Shown in pieces: positions 28,921-37,967 of a DNA stretch of 37,967 nt. Location of the stretch: NCBI GenBank assembly GCA_030590175.1, contig JAUUZE010000003.1:1-37967 (forward strand). Reading direction: 5' to 3'. How positions within the stretch are numbered: position 1 is the first letter of the stretch; the number at the start of each line of letters is the position of its first letter. The DNA comes from Clostridia bacterium (GTDB taxonomy: Bacteria; Bacillota; Clostridia; DUPQ01). A program made the position numbers and the translations under genes. The notes under the pieces were generated by a model. The model had not been told where the DNA came from, did no database searches, and worked only from the letters and a program-made list of their open reading frames with translations.

Positions 28921-29197
28921 TTTTGGGATACTACTAGTATATATTAGAGTTAAGAAATTCGTCATAGCAATACCATTTTCAACATATTTTCTAACTGATC
29001 TAATTCGTGGATTTATAGATTTATTTGACTTAATTGGTTGGAAAAAATTGAAAAGTGAAGACATTACCAAAAACGGACTACTGACACTTTGCACTATCTT
29101 ACAATTTACAAGGAATACAGGAAGTTATGATTTAGTAGATATTGAGGTAGGTAGTAAAAAAGATGGAAAGGTACGAATCAAAATAAAGGTGATATAA
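28910..29197 (+). CDS. Uncharacterised protein, possibly paralogous to the C-terminal half of the preceding protein
   Basis: Overlaps the upstream gene by 11 nt; C-terminus DLVDIEVGSKKDGKVRIKIKVI parallels NLVDIEAGDGDDRVVVKVYVD. Confidence 0.65.
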   Translation: MSINFGILLVYIRVKKFVIAIPFSTYFLTDLIRGFIDLFDLIGWKKLKSEDITKNGLLTLCTILQFTRNTGSYDLVDIEVGSKKDGKVRIKIKVI

Positions 29198-29198
29198 T

Positions 29199-29552
29199 AT
29201 GAGAAAATTAATTATAAGATCAGCAGTATATTTTACAGTTCTTTTTGTCCTTAGCTTAATATTAAAACGATTTAATGTTACAACACCTGCGATTTTAATA
29301 GGCGGAGCAGTAGTATTAGCATTGTTTAACACAATACTACGACCACTACTTAATTTATTGGCACTACCTATTAATATTTTGACATTGGGAATTGGTGTAA
29401 TATTTGTAAATATTTTGACTTTGTTAATTACAGATGGAATATTTGATAAAATCACAATTAGTGGATTTTGGGTTTACACACTGATTGCCATATCGATAAT
29501 GATGGCTGATGGATTTATTAGGCATAGAAGAATAGAAGAGAAGCTGTCTTAG
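29199..29552 (+). CDS. YvlD-like (phage holin family 4) membrane protein
   Basis: GAVVLALFNTILRPLLNLLALPINILTLGIGVIFVNILTLLITD, four TM segments. Confidence 0.88.
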   Translation: MRKLIIRSAVYFTVLFVLSLILKRFNVTTPAILIGGAVVLALFNTILRPLLNLLALPINILTLGIGVIFVNILTLLITDGIFDKITISGFWVYTLIAISIMMADGFIRHRRIEEKLS

Positions 29553-29566
29553 AACAGCTTCTTTTT
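29540..29566. terminator. Terminator hairpin between convergent genes
   Basis: GAAGCTGT-CTTAGA-ACAGCTTC-TTTTT; both stop codons lie in its loop. Confidence 0.8.
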
Positions 29567-30802
29567 AAATGCATTTTTAATTGTGTCATCAATACCTTTC
29601 TTAAAAGGTCCTCTAAATCCTGAATAAGTAGGTGCATCAATACCTTCGTAACCACCTTCATCAATAATCTTATCTGATGGTATGTAGGTTAGGGCTTCAT
29701 GATAACCTAAGAAAATAATATCTTTATCCTTAAACACTTCTTTAACTAATAATTTAACTTCATAGCATATTTCTCCACCCATATATACTATATATAAATC
29801 ATCTGTCATTTTAATAAAACCTGAATGAATAGTTACATTATCATCTTGTTCATCAAAATGTTCTAAAAGATCAGCTATTACAGAAGTAATATAACCAGAA
29901 ACTTGGGTTAGACGTTTTTTAAAAAATTCTTTATCAAGTGGTTGTATTTTAGCGTTAATGGGGAAAGCACATCCTTTGAAAATAGGGAAAATTTCTTTGT
30001 ATTGGCTATTAATAATCAACTTGTTGATTGTATTTTCTATGGATTTTGCAAACTCATCAACCTCATTAAAAGTACAAGGTTTAAAGCGTTCGTAGTTTGC
30101 AGTTATTTTAGGTCGCATATTTCCTGCAGCTCCTTGTAAAAAGAAACAAGTGGATCCATAATATTTTGCTTCAATTAACTGATTAACTCTACCTGGAAAT
30201 TCAGAGGAAAGATGAAGTGTACCTGCTAAAGTTACAGGGTGACACGAGTAATTGTATACAACACCTTTAATGTTTTTTTGACTATCTTTAATTATTAATA
30301 CACTGACCTCATCATCTGTGATTCCTTCATAATTAGGAGCAAGTTTAATTCCATCAGGTGTAACTCGTCGTCTATTAATATTCCATCTACCACTTGTTAC
30401 ACCATAATATATTGTTCCTTCTTGTATATTAATAAAAGTTCTGTCAATACATAGAAGGGTTCGCTCAAGATAATAACTTTCTAATGGTGATTCATCGAAA
30501 CGTTCTGTGTGTGAAGAAACCTTAGGTCCAGCATGTGTATGGGAATAGGAAATAATAATCTGTTCTTTAGTAATTTTATATTTTGATTGTAAATAATCAA
30601 ATATTTTTTCATTAAAAGGATAGTTATAATGAAGAAGATCAAAAGCTATAACAAATAACTTAGTTTCATTACTATCAATATATAAACATTTAACATAAAA
30701 ATCATCGTGTATAGTTAAAAATTCTTCTTCTCTAGAGGCATAGCCTGACATGGTTGTTTTTTTATATGGAGTAATTAACTCTCTAGCAATAGCAAATTTC
30801 AT
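29549..30802 (-). CDS. Neutral/alkaline ceramidase N-terminal domain-like protein
   Basis: ITPYKKTTMSGYASR...LFVIAFDLLHYN...ISYSHTHAGPKVS...NYSCHPVTL...FLQGAAGNMRPKI. No signal peptide evident. Confidence 0.78.
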   Translation of the reverse strand: MKFAIARELITPYKKTTMSGYASREEEFLTIHDDFYVKCLYIDSNETKLFVIAFDLLHYNYPFNEKIFDYLQSKYKITKEQIIISYSHTHAGPKVSSHTERFDESPLESYYLERTLLCIDRTFINIQEGTIYYGVTSGRWNINRRRVTPDGIKLAPNYEGITDDEVSVLIIKDSQKNIKGVVYNYSCHPVTLAGTLHLSSEFPGRVNQLIEAKYYGSTCFFLQGAAGNMRPKITANYERFKPCTFNEVDEFAKSIENTINKLIINSQYKEIFPIFKGCAFPINAKIQPLDKEFFKKRLTQVSGYITSVIADLLEHFDEQDDNVTIHSGFIKMTDDLYIVYMGGEICYEVKLLVKEVFKDKDIIFLGYHEALTYIPSDKIIDEGGYEGIDAPTYSGFRGPFKKGIDDTIKNAFKKKLF

Positions 30803-30886
30803 AGTTTTAAATTTCCTTTCATTGTTATTTTTATTTTAGCAAATATTTGTTATATAATATATATAAATATATAAAAGGAGTTTAAA

Positions 30887-31207
30887 ATGATTACAACAAC
30901 GACACCAAGCATTGAGGGAAAGAATATTATTGAGTATAAAGGAATTGTTTTTGGAGAAGTAATAAATGGAGTAGATTTTATAAAAGATTTTGCAGCAGGT
31001 ATTACTAATTTCCTTGGTGGACGAAGTGGCTCTTATGAAGGAGAACTAATTGACGCTAGAAAAAATGCAATAAGAGAAATGGAACAGCGAGCTATTAATT
31101 TAGGTGCTAATGCTATTGTATCTGTAGATATTGATTATGAAGTTCTTGGTCAAAGTAATAATATGTTAATGGTCACAGCATCTGGAACAGCGGTTATAGT
31201 GAAATAA
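30887..31207 (+). CDS. YbjQ/UPF0145 family protein
   Basis: [32 protein letters not shown]...[43 protein letters not shown]. Confidence 0.92.
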   Translation: MITTTTPSIEGKNIIEYKGIVFGEVINGVDFIKDFAAGITNFLGGRSGSYEGELIDARKNAIREMEQRAINLGANAIVSVDIDYEVLGQSNNMLMVTASGTAVIVK

Positions 31208-31213
31208 TATCAG

Positions 31214-31243
31214 TTGAACTATAGAGACAATATGTGTTATACT
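31214..31243 (+). promoter_or_regulatory. Candidate promoter for the T-box/pheST transcript
   Basis: TTGAAC, 18 nt, TATACT. Confidence 0.5.
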
Positions 31244-31259
31244 ATTTTACAGTAAAATG

Positions 31260-31490
31260 CGATGAATAAGACAAGTAATATCTAACGACTATTAAGGGAA
31301 TTAATACATTTACTGAGAGTATTAAATAGATCGATTTATGAACATTCACTTAGGAGCAAATGTCACTGAAATAATGTAGGGGACATCGTAATAAGACACG
31401 ATATAGTCTGTTAAGAAGTCAATTTATTGAAAATTGGGTGGTACCGCGGAGAATCCCTTCGTCCCTTGCTGGATGGAGGGTTTTTATATT
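31260..31490 (+). promoter_or_regulatory. T-box leader riboswitch upstream of pheST (Phe-type)
   Basis: T-box core GGGTGGTACCGCGG (31436-31449), stem I closing CGATG (31260-31264)/CATCG (31384-31388), leader terminator CCCTTCGTCC-CTTGCT-GGATGGAGGG plus T-tract (31455-31490). Candidate UUC specifier at 31345-31347 (inference). Confidence 0.92.
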
Positions 31491-31510
31491 TTTTTAAAGG
31501 AGTTTCTATT

Positions 31511-32530
31511 ATGAAACAACAACTACAAAACATATTACATCAAGTTACACTACAAGCAAGTGATGTAAAAAGTTTACAGGATATTGAGCAATTACGCATC
31601 AAGTTCTTAGGGAAAAAAGGAGAATTGACAACTGTTTTGCGTGGTATGGGAGCTTTGTCCAAAGAGGAACGACCTATTATTGGAAAACTAGCTAATGAGG
31701 TTAGAACCAATATAGAAAGCTTAATAAAGCAGGCAAATGACAAATTAGTTTCAATTGAAAAAGAAATTACACTAAAAAAAGAAAAGCTAGATGTTACTAT
31801 GCCTGGGAAAATATATGAAATAGGTAAAAAACATCCTCTTACTTTAGTAATTGAAGAAGTTGAAAATGTTTTTTTAGGATTAGGTTATCAAATTGCAGAA
31901 GGACCCGAAATTGAACTTGTACATTATAACTTTGAAGCATTAAACATCCATGAAGGTCATCCTGCTAGAGATGAACAGGATACTTTTTACATTCAACCAG
32001 ATGTTGTGCTTAGAACACAAACATCACCTGTTCAAATTAGGGTAATGGAAAATTCACAACCACCAATTAAAATCATATGTCCAGGTAGAGTGTATCGTTC
32101 AGATGCTGTAGATGCCACGCATTCACCTGTTTTTCATCAAATTGAAGGATTAGTAGTTGACAAAGGAATTACTATGGGAGACTTACGTGGGACGCTGGAG
32201 GTGTTTGCAAAAAGCATGTTTGGTGAAGACACAAATATTCGTTTTAGACCACATCACTTCCCATTTACTGAACCTAGTGCAGAAGTAGACGTTTCTTGTT
32301 GGAATTGTAATGGTGAAGGCTGCAAGGTATGTAAGGGTGAAGGCTGGGTTGAAATCTTAGGTGCTGGTATGGTACATCCAAAGGTTTTAAAAAACTGTGG
32401 TATCGATCCTGAAATATACAGTGGGTTTGCATTTGGTTTAGGCGTTGAGAGAACAGCCATGGGGCGTTTTGGCATTGATGATTTACGACTGTTATATGAA
32501 AATGACGTTCGTTTCTTAAAACAGTTTTAG
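31511..32530 (+). CDS. pheS: Phenylalanyl-tRNA synthetase alpha subunit
   Basis: [91 protein letters not shown]. Start ATG 31511 after AAAGGAG. Confidence 0.97.
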   Translation: MKQQLQNILHQVTLQASDVKSLQDIEQLRIKFLGKKGELTTVLRGMGALSKEERPIIGKLANEVRTNIESLIKQANDKLVSIEKEITLKKEKLDVTMPGKIYEIGKKHPLTLVIEEVENVFLGLGYQIAEGPEIELVHYNFEALNIHEGHPARDEQDTFYIQPDVVLRTQTSPVQIRVMENSQPPIKIICPGRVYRSDAVDATHSPVFHQIEGLVVDKGITMGDLRGTLEVFAKSMFGEDTNIRFRPHHFPFTEPSAEVDVSCWNCNGEGCKVCKGEGWVEILGAGMVHPKVLKNCGIDPEIYSGFAFGLGVERTAMGRFGIDDLRLLYENDVRFLKQF

Positions 32531-32539
32531 GAGGATAAC

Positions 32540-34924
32540 ATGAAAGTACCTATTAGTTGGTTAGCAGACTATGTAAAAATAGAAGAAAATATAAAAAATT
32601 ATAGTGAAATGATGACTATGTCAGGCTCTAAAGTAGAAGGCTATGAAAAACCATTTCACGAAATTACAAATGTTGTAACAGGTAAGATAACTGAGGTAGC
32701 TTCCCATCCAGATGCAGATAAATTAATTGTCACAAAGGTGGATGTTGGAGAAGAAATAGTACAAATTGTAACTGGGGCTAAAAATGTTTCTAAAGGAGAC
32801 ATTATTCCAATTGCACTAGATAATTCCACATTACCAAATGGAGTAATTATTACAAAAGGAAATTTACGTGGCGTGCAATCAAATGGAATGATGTGTTCAA
32901 TTGCTGAACTTAATCTAACAAAAAATGATTTCCCAACTGCTAGTGAAGATGGAATATTTATTTTACCTAAAAACACACCATTAGGAGTTGATATTAAAGA
33001 AATATTAGGATTAGATGATACAGTAGTTGAATTTGAAATTACACCTAATAGACCTGATTGCTTATCTATTATTGGTTTAGCAAGAGAATCAGCTGTAACA
33101 ATTGGAAAGAAATTTGTAGTACCTAATGTTTCTCTTCAGGAGAAAGGTAAGGGAACAGCCACAGACTATGTAAAAGTAACTATTGAAGATTATGATTTGT
33201 GTAAACGATATGCAGGGAAAATTGTAACAGATGTTTTGATAAAAGAATCACCATTATGGATGAGAAAACGTTTACGGGATGCAGGAGTTAGACCTATAAA
33301 TAACATTGTTGATATTACTAATTATGTAATGTTAGAATATGGACAACCAATGCATGCTTTTGATTTAAATTATTTACAAGAAAAAAATATTATTATAAGA
33401 CGAGCAAAAAAAGGCGAGATTATTCATACTCTTGATGATCAAGAAAGAATGCTAAATAACCAAAATTTAGTTATTGCAGATGGTGATAAAGCTATTGCAG
33501 TAGCCGGAGTTATGGGTGGAGCTAATTCAGAAGTAAATAATGATACAACCAAAATATTATTTGAATCAGCAAACTTTGATGGAGTATCTGTTAGACTAAC
33601 TGCTAAACAGTTAGGTTTACGAACTGAATCATCAGCTAGATTTGAAAAAGGACTAGATCCACACAATGCAAAACCTGCTTTATTAAGAGCTTGTGAGCTT
33701 GTTGAAAAACTAGGTGCTGGTAAAGTTGTTCCTGGTATTATTGACTGTCATAGTGAGTTACCAACAAAAAACATAATACCATTTAGACCTAAAAAAATGA
33801 ATGAATTTTTAGGAACATCTATTGAAGAGAAAACTATGGTTGATATTTTAACTTCTCTGGAATTTGAAGTAAATATGGAGAAAATGGAAATTGCTGTTCC
33901 ATCTTTTAGACCTGATGTGGAAGCTTGGGCAGATATTTCAGAAGAAGTAGTTCGCTTTTATGGATATAATAATATTAAAGCATCCTTACAATCAGGTAAC
34001 CGAGCAACACAAGGAATAAAAACCTATGAACAGCGAATTAGAGATACCATAAGAGAAGCTATGTTAGCCATGGGATTAATGGAAATTTATACTTATTCAT
34101 TTACCTCACGAAAAGTATTTGATAAATTATTATTAAAAGATGATTCACCATTACGAGAGACTGTGGTTATTACTAATCCATTAGGAGAAGATTTCAAAAT
34201 TATGAGAACTACTACCATTCCTGAAATGCTACAGGTTATTTCACATAACTTTAATCGTCGTATTCCACAAGCTGGATTTTTTGAGACATCAAAAACCTAT
34301 CATCCTATAAAAGGGGAAAAATTACCAAATGAAAAAAATGTACTAACTATAGGATTGTATGGAGATTATGATTTTTATGCAATAAAAGGAATTGTTGAAA
34401 AATTAGTTGATACATTAGATATTCCTGATGTTAAATATGTAATAGATAGTAATAATCCAAGTTATCATCCAGGTCGTTGTGCACTTATAACTGTTAATGG
34501 AAACACCATAGGTACAATTGGTGAAATACACCCTGATGTAGCTGATAATTTTGAAACACCTAAGAGAAGCTATATTGGTGAATTGGATATTGAAAAACTA
34601 TATAAATTAACAAATGTTTTAAAAAGTTATAAAGGATTACCTAAATATCCTGAAGTAGATAGAGACTTAGCAATGGTAGTTGATGAAGAGATTATTGCAT
34701 ATGATATAGAGCAAGTTATCAAGAACAGTGGAGGAGACTTGTTACAAAAAGTTACATTATTTGATGTTTATAGAGGAGAGCAAGTGGGAGAAAACAAAAA
34801 AAGTATGGCCTATGCATTATCCTTTAGAGCTGATGATCGTACACTTACTGATGAAGAAGTTAACAAAGCAGTCACAGAGATACTATCAAAACTAGATAGT
34901 GAAATAGGAGCGATATTACGCTAA
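32540..34924 (+). CDS. pheT: Phenylalanyl-tRNA synthetase beta subunit
   Basis: MKVPISWLADYVKI, VTGAKNVSKGDIIPIALD, EFEITPNRPDCLSIIGLARE, C-terminal FDX-ACB domain. Confidence 0.97.
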   Translation: MKVPISWLADYVKIEENIKNYSEMMTMSGSKVEGYEKPFHEITNVVTGKITEVASHPDADKLIVTKVDVGEEIVQIVTGAKNVSKGDIIPIALDNSTLPNGVIITKGNLRGVQSNGMMCSIAELNLTKNDFPTASEDGIFILPKNTPLGVDIKEILGLDDTVVEFEITPNRPDCLSIIGLARESAVTIGKKFVVPNVSLQEKGKGTATDYVKVTIEDYDLCKRYAGKIVTDVLIKESPLWMRKRLRDAGVRPINNIVDITNYVMLEYGQPMHAFDLNYLQEKNIIIRRAKKGEIIHTLDDQERMLNNQNLVIADGDKAIAVAGVMGGANSEVNNDTTKILFESANFDGVSVRLTAKQLGLRTESSARFEKGLDPHNAKPALLRACELVEKLGAGKVVPGIIDCHSELPTKNIIPFRPKKMNEFLGTSIEEKTMVDILTSLEFEVNMEKMEIAVPSFRPDVEAWADISEEVVRFYGYNNIKASLQSGNRATQGIKTYEQRIRDTIREAMLAMGLMEIYTYSFTSRKVFDKLLLKDDSPLRETVVITNPLGEDFKIMRTTTIPEMLQVISHNFNRRIPQAGFFETSKTYHPIKGEKLPNEKNVLTIGLYGDYDFYAIKGIVEKLVDTLDIPDVKYVIDSNNPSYHPGRCALITVNGNTIGTIGEIHPDVADNFETPKRSYIGELDIEKLYKLTNVLKSYKGLPKYPEVDRDLAMVVDEEIIAYDIEQVIKNSGGDLLQKVTLFDVYRGEQVGENKKSMAYALSFRADDRTLTDEEVNKAVTEILSKLDSEIGAILR

Positions 34925-35307
34925 TGAAAGAAATATATGAAAGGTTTTCTAAAGATCGTTTTTCCAAGCTTTGTGGGATTATTATTGATGACATCCAATT
35001 AGGATATGCAAAAACATCAGTAATGGTAAAAGAACAGCATTTAAACGGTGTAGATATTACACAAGGTGGATTAGTATATACTCTTGCAGATGTGGCTTTT
35101 GCTTGTGCATCAAACTCCTATGGACCTATAGCTGTAGGATTAACTACTAATTTTTCATTTTTAAAATCTACTACAGCAGGACATGAACTAACAGCCATTG
35201 CTAAAGTTGATTCACTAACAAGAAAAACTTGTACAGTTACAGTAGAAGTTTTTCAACAAGATGAATTAATTGCTAAAATGTTAGGGACAGCTTATGTCAA
35301 AGGATGA
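34924..35307 (+). CDS. PaaI-like hotdog thioesterase
   Basis: LNGVDITQGGLVYTLADVAFACASNSYG...VGLTTNFSFLKSTTAGHELTAIAKV. TAATG overlap with pheT. Confidence 0.87.
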   Translation: MKEIYERFSKDRFSKLCGIIIDDIQLGYAKTSVMVKEQHLNGVDITQGGLVYTLADVAFACASNSYGPIAVGLTTNFSFLKSTTAGHELTAIAKVDSLTRKTCTVTVEVFQQDELIAKMLGTAYVKG

Positions 35308-36214
35308 AAAATATAAGCTTACACTAGTTCATGAGCATCCTGTTATTGACGATCCTAAAGGCCATATTAGAATGGTGGCAGGCTATCGTGATTTAAATGG
35401 GATGTATCATGTATTTTGTGATTTTATTGATTATTCTTTTCACACAATTCATTCTTGGCAAGCTTCAATTAAATATTATAAAGGTAAGAGTTTAACTAAT
35501 TTGTATGATCAGGGAATATTAATTTCATCAAATGATTATGGCGTTGGTTCACCTGGAGTAGTAGTTTATCAAAAAAAAGTCTATCTTTTTTATTCTAATC
35601 ATAAAATATATGGAGATACTTCTGTATTTAATGGATATTCTAAACCAGGGGAAACAGGGTATGTTAGTTCAGATATTCATGTAAATATTTATAAAACAGA
35701 TAAACAGTTAGCAATTGATACAACCTCTAATGAACATTTTGAAGTTCTTAATAGAGATAATGGCTGGAAATCAATGAGAGTTGATGATCCAAGTCCTATT
35801 ATTATTGATAACCAATTGATTGTTTATTATAAAGGATTTGATGATAATCGTGATAAAAGCCATATACAAGTTGGGGTAGGTACTTTTTTGAATAATCACT
35901 TAATAGAACAGGGGATTATTTTATCATCGACATATGGTTTTGAAATGCCTCGTCCATTTATAAAAGATGGGAAAAAACAGTTGTTTGTAAGAAATTTCAG
36001 TCACGATATTAGTTCGTGGAGTCATTATATTTTTAGAAATAATAAGTATATTCTTCATGACAATCAATTTTTTTATGGCCATCCTAATTCAAAGGCAATG
36101 GATGTTAGTTTCATTTGTGATACCTTTGGAAATCTAACAGGTGATGTGTTGGCTTGTGGAACTAATAACAACCAATTAAAACAATGGGCTTATAGTTTGT
36201 CTATCAAATCATAA
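35294..36214 (+). CDS. Five-bladed beta-propeller glycoside hydrolase-like protein (GH43/GH32/GH68-like fold)
   Basis: MYHVFCDFIDYSFHTIHSWQASIKYYKG, VGSPGVVVYQKKVYLFYSNH, RVDDPSPIIIDNQLIVYYKGF, EMPRPFIKDGKKQLFVRNF repeats. Confidence 0.6.
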   Translation: MSKDEKYKLTLVHEHPVIDDPKGHIRMVAGYRDLNGMYHVFCDFIDYSFHTIHSWQASIKYYKGKSLTNLYDQGILISSNDYGVGSPGVVVYQKKVYLFYSNHKIYGDTSVFNGYSKPGETGYVSSDIHVNIYKTDKQLAIDTTSNEHFEVLNRDNGWKSMRVDDPSPIIIDNQLIVYYKGFDDNRDKSHIQVGVGTFLNNHLIEQGIILSSTYGFEMPRPFIKDGKKQLFVRNFSHDISSWSHYIFRNNKYILHDNQFFYGHPNSKAMDVSFICDTFGNLTGDVLACGTNNNQLKQWAYSLSIKS

Positions 36215-36247
36215 TATGGTACTATTTTAGTAATAGAGGTGGGTATA

Positions 36248-37576
36248 TTGAGTAGTATCTATAGTACATTTTATAATGATGGGAAATTGCTAATCTTTGC
36301 ATTACTCATGTTTTCTATGTTTTTAACTGTATATGTTACTGTAATTATTTTAACAAATCTTCGTCAAAATAAATTAATATATCCATATATGATGTATCAA
36401 TCGATTGCATTTATTGTCCAATTTTTTACATTGATGAAATTATTAGCAATGCCTGAGCAATTTATCTTCTTAACAAGAATTAGTGCAATAATGTCAGTTT
36501 ACCTTGAAAGTTTATTCTTAATATTAATATTTTCACTTGTTCTGGAAAAAACACCATCTTTACCATTTATGCTTTCAATGATTGCAATACCTTTTGTTCT
36601 TATGAATATTATTATAATTGAACCCACATCACTTTTGACAAGTACAGTACCTTATCAAATTAATTATGGCTTAATTTATTATGCTAAAGGGATTTTTCAA
36701 TATGTGGTAGCTTTTATTTCATTAATAATTGTATATGTGTTCATCTATAGGATAAAAGGAAAACTAGAAATTAAAGATATATGGCTATCTTTGTTGATTT
36801 TATTACCTATATGTTTTGATATTTATTCAAGCTTTTTTAAAAATGGTGCGTATGAAGAAGTTTTGTATTTTCTGCTTTTTACAAAACAGTTAATTCTATT
36901 ATATACAATTTCACAAAAATGGGCTTTTAAAATGATTGGAAATATTCAAAAAAATACTTTAAATATTATTAGTGGTGGTGTAATAATTGTTAATAATTAT
37001 GGTACAATAGTTTATTCAAATGGAAATGGTTTGTTAGGAAAAATCCAATCTGTAGAAAGTGAAAACCAGTTAAAAGTTGAATTAAATAAACAGCTTCTTG
37101 AACCATCACTTTCTCTTGAGGGATTAACTTTTTCATTAGTTGATGAAAATATTCAATTTGATTTTCAAACAAAAGATTATTTGTATTATTTGTGTTCAGT
37201 TAACAAACTGCTTGGTGAAAGAAATACAGTAGTAGGAGTTATTGTTTCATTCACTGACATTACAGAGTATAAATTGTTGATTGAAGAGCTTACAGAAAAG
37301 AATTTAAATCTTGATAAAGCAAATACAGAACTAGAAAATCAAGAAATAATAATTAGAAATATAAGTAAAATGAAAAAACAGGAGAAAATTTCTCAAGATA
37401 TAAGAGATTTATTAGCGAATACTATGACACAGATACTAACTAGTTTGGAAGCTAGCGAGATACTAATATCTTTAGATAAAGAAAAGGCAAAAGCATCACT
37501 AGAAGATGTTATGAATTTAGCTACAGAATATTTAGCTAAAGTACGAAAAATGGTATCTAGTCTTAAAGAATGGTAG
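36248..37576 (+). CDS. Membrane sensor protein with PAS-like region and degenerate HisKA_3-like helix (pseudo-histidine kinase)
   Basis: Several N-terminal TM segments, PAS-like IISGGVIIVNNYGTIVYSN...VVGVIVSFTDITEYK, then QEKISQDIRDLLANTMTQILTSLEASEILISLDKEKAKASLEDV...VRKMVSSLKEW*. TTG 36248 favoured over GTG 36239 by RBS spacing. Confidence 0.72.
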   Translation: MSSIYSTFYNDGKLLIFALLMFSMFLTVYVTVIILTNLRQNKLIYPYMMYQSIAFIVQFFTLMKLLAMPEQFIFLTRISAIMSVYLESLFLILIFSLVLEKTPSLPFMLSMIAIPFVLMNIIIIEPTSLLTSTVPYQINYGLIYYAKGIFQYVVAFISLIIVYVFIYRIKGKLEIKDIWLSLLILLPICFDIYSSFFKNGAYEEVLYFLLFTKQLILLYTISQKWAFKMIGNIQKNTLNIISGGVIIVNNYGTIVYSNGNGLLGKIQSVESENQLKVELNKQLLEPSLSLEGLTFSLVDENIQFDFQTKDYLYYLCSVNKLLGERNTVVGVIVSFTDITEYKLLIEELTEKNLNLDKANTELENQEIIIRNISKMKKQEKISQDIRDLLANTMTQILTSLEASEILISLDKEKAKASLEDVMNLATEYLAKVRKMVSSLKEW

Positions 37577-37586
37577 GAGGAAAGAA

Positions 37587-37967
37587 ATGATAAAAATAGT
37601 TATTGTAGATGACCATGTTTTATTACTTGAAAGTTTAAAAACTTTTATTGAGCAAAATGAAGAGTACAGAATAGTTGGTGAGGCTAAAAATGGTATTGAA
37701 GCTATTGAAGTATGTAAAAAAGTGTATCCTGATGTTGTATTGATGGATGTGAAAATGCCAGAATTAGATGGTATTAAAGCCGCCAAAGAATTGAAACGAG
37801 AATTTCCACGTATTAAAATTATTATTCTAACCTCATATGAAGATAATGAAAGTATTTTTGAAGCTTTTGCTATGGGAGTCGATGGATACTTACTTAAAAA
37901 TACTAACCCAAAAGATTTGATGGAAGCCATCAGATTGACTGTAAATGGATTATGTGTAATTCAGCGG
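37587..37967 (+). CDS. NarL/LuxR-type response regulator, 3' truncated by window edge
   Basis: MIKIVIVDDHVLLLESLKTFIEQNEEYRIVGEAKNGIEA...DVVLMDVKMPELDGI...IIILTSYEDNESIFEAFAMGVDGYLLKNTNPKDLMEAIR. Open at window end. Confidence 0.9.
   Translation, partial: MIKIVIVDDHVLLLESLKTFIEQNEEYRIVGEAKNGIEAIEVCKKVYPDVVLMDVKMPELDGIKAAKELKREFPRIKIIILTSYEDNESIFEAFAMGVDGYLLKNTNPKDLMEAIRLTVNGLCVIQR

Noticed and set aside
31427-31510. N-terminal extension [28 protein letters not shown] of pheS in the ORF track
   Set aside because: It translates the T-box core and leader terminator; the real start is ATG 31511 with a good RBS.
1-37967. Mycoplasma-type genetic code (TGA = Trp)
   Set aside because: TGA serves as the stop in several genes (e.g. 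mrpE, mrpF, the MbhD-like gene) and Trp is encoded by TGG throughout.
1-37967. Mobile elements, prophage, CRISPR arrays, tRNA/rRNA
   Set aside because: No transposase/integrase motifs, spacer-repeat pattern or structural RNA other than the T-box was recognised. The YvlD-like 'holin family' protein is a housekeeping-type membrane protein, not evidence of phage.

Overview
Low-GC bacterial chromosomal window using the standard code (TGA is a stop). It is consistent with a Firmicutes or Mollicutes-adjacent lineage, but taxonomy is not proven here. No mobile elements, CRISPR arrays, tRNAs or rRNAs were seen. From left to right: (1) 3' end of valS. (2) A 13-gene operon (about 722-11270) joining Mrp-antiporter-like subunits to complex-I-like NuoH/B/C/D/I subunits. 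The architecture resembles archaeal Mbx/Mbs. The catalytic subunit has lost half of the NiFe cysteines (CxxE...CxxE), and the terminal 2x[4Fe-4S] subunit is fused to a GltD/NfnB-type flavoprotein. I read this as a candidate ion-pumping ferredoxin:NAD(P) oxidoreductase and the main discovery candidate. (3) A tightly coupled peptide/oxoproline/NAD/methylthioribose salvage cluster: methyltransferase-like protein, M14 and M19 peptidases, NadE, MtnA, PxpABC. (4) Small DUF-type proteins, heparinase II/III, GH78 rhamnosidase, ZIP transporter, acyl-ACP thioesterase, SerA-like dehydrogenase. (5) A DUF2089/SHOCT-like/YvlD envelope-type operon with a near-consensus promoter and phased direct repeats. (6) A ceramidase-like protein and a YbjQ-like protein. 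(7) A T-box-controlled pheST operon carrying a hotdog thioesterase and a beta-propeller glycosidase-like gene. (8) A degenerate sensor kinase (no phospho-His, no ATPase domain) next to an intact-receiver response regulator cut by the window edge.
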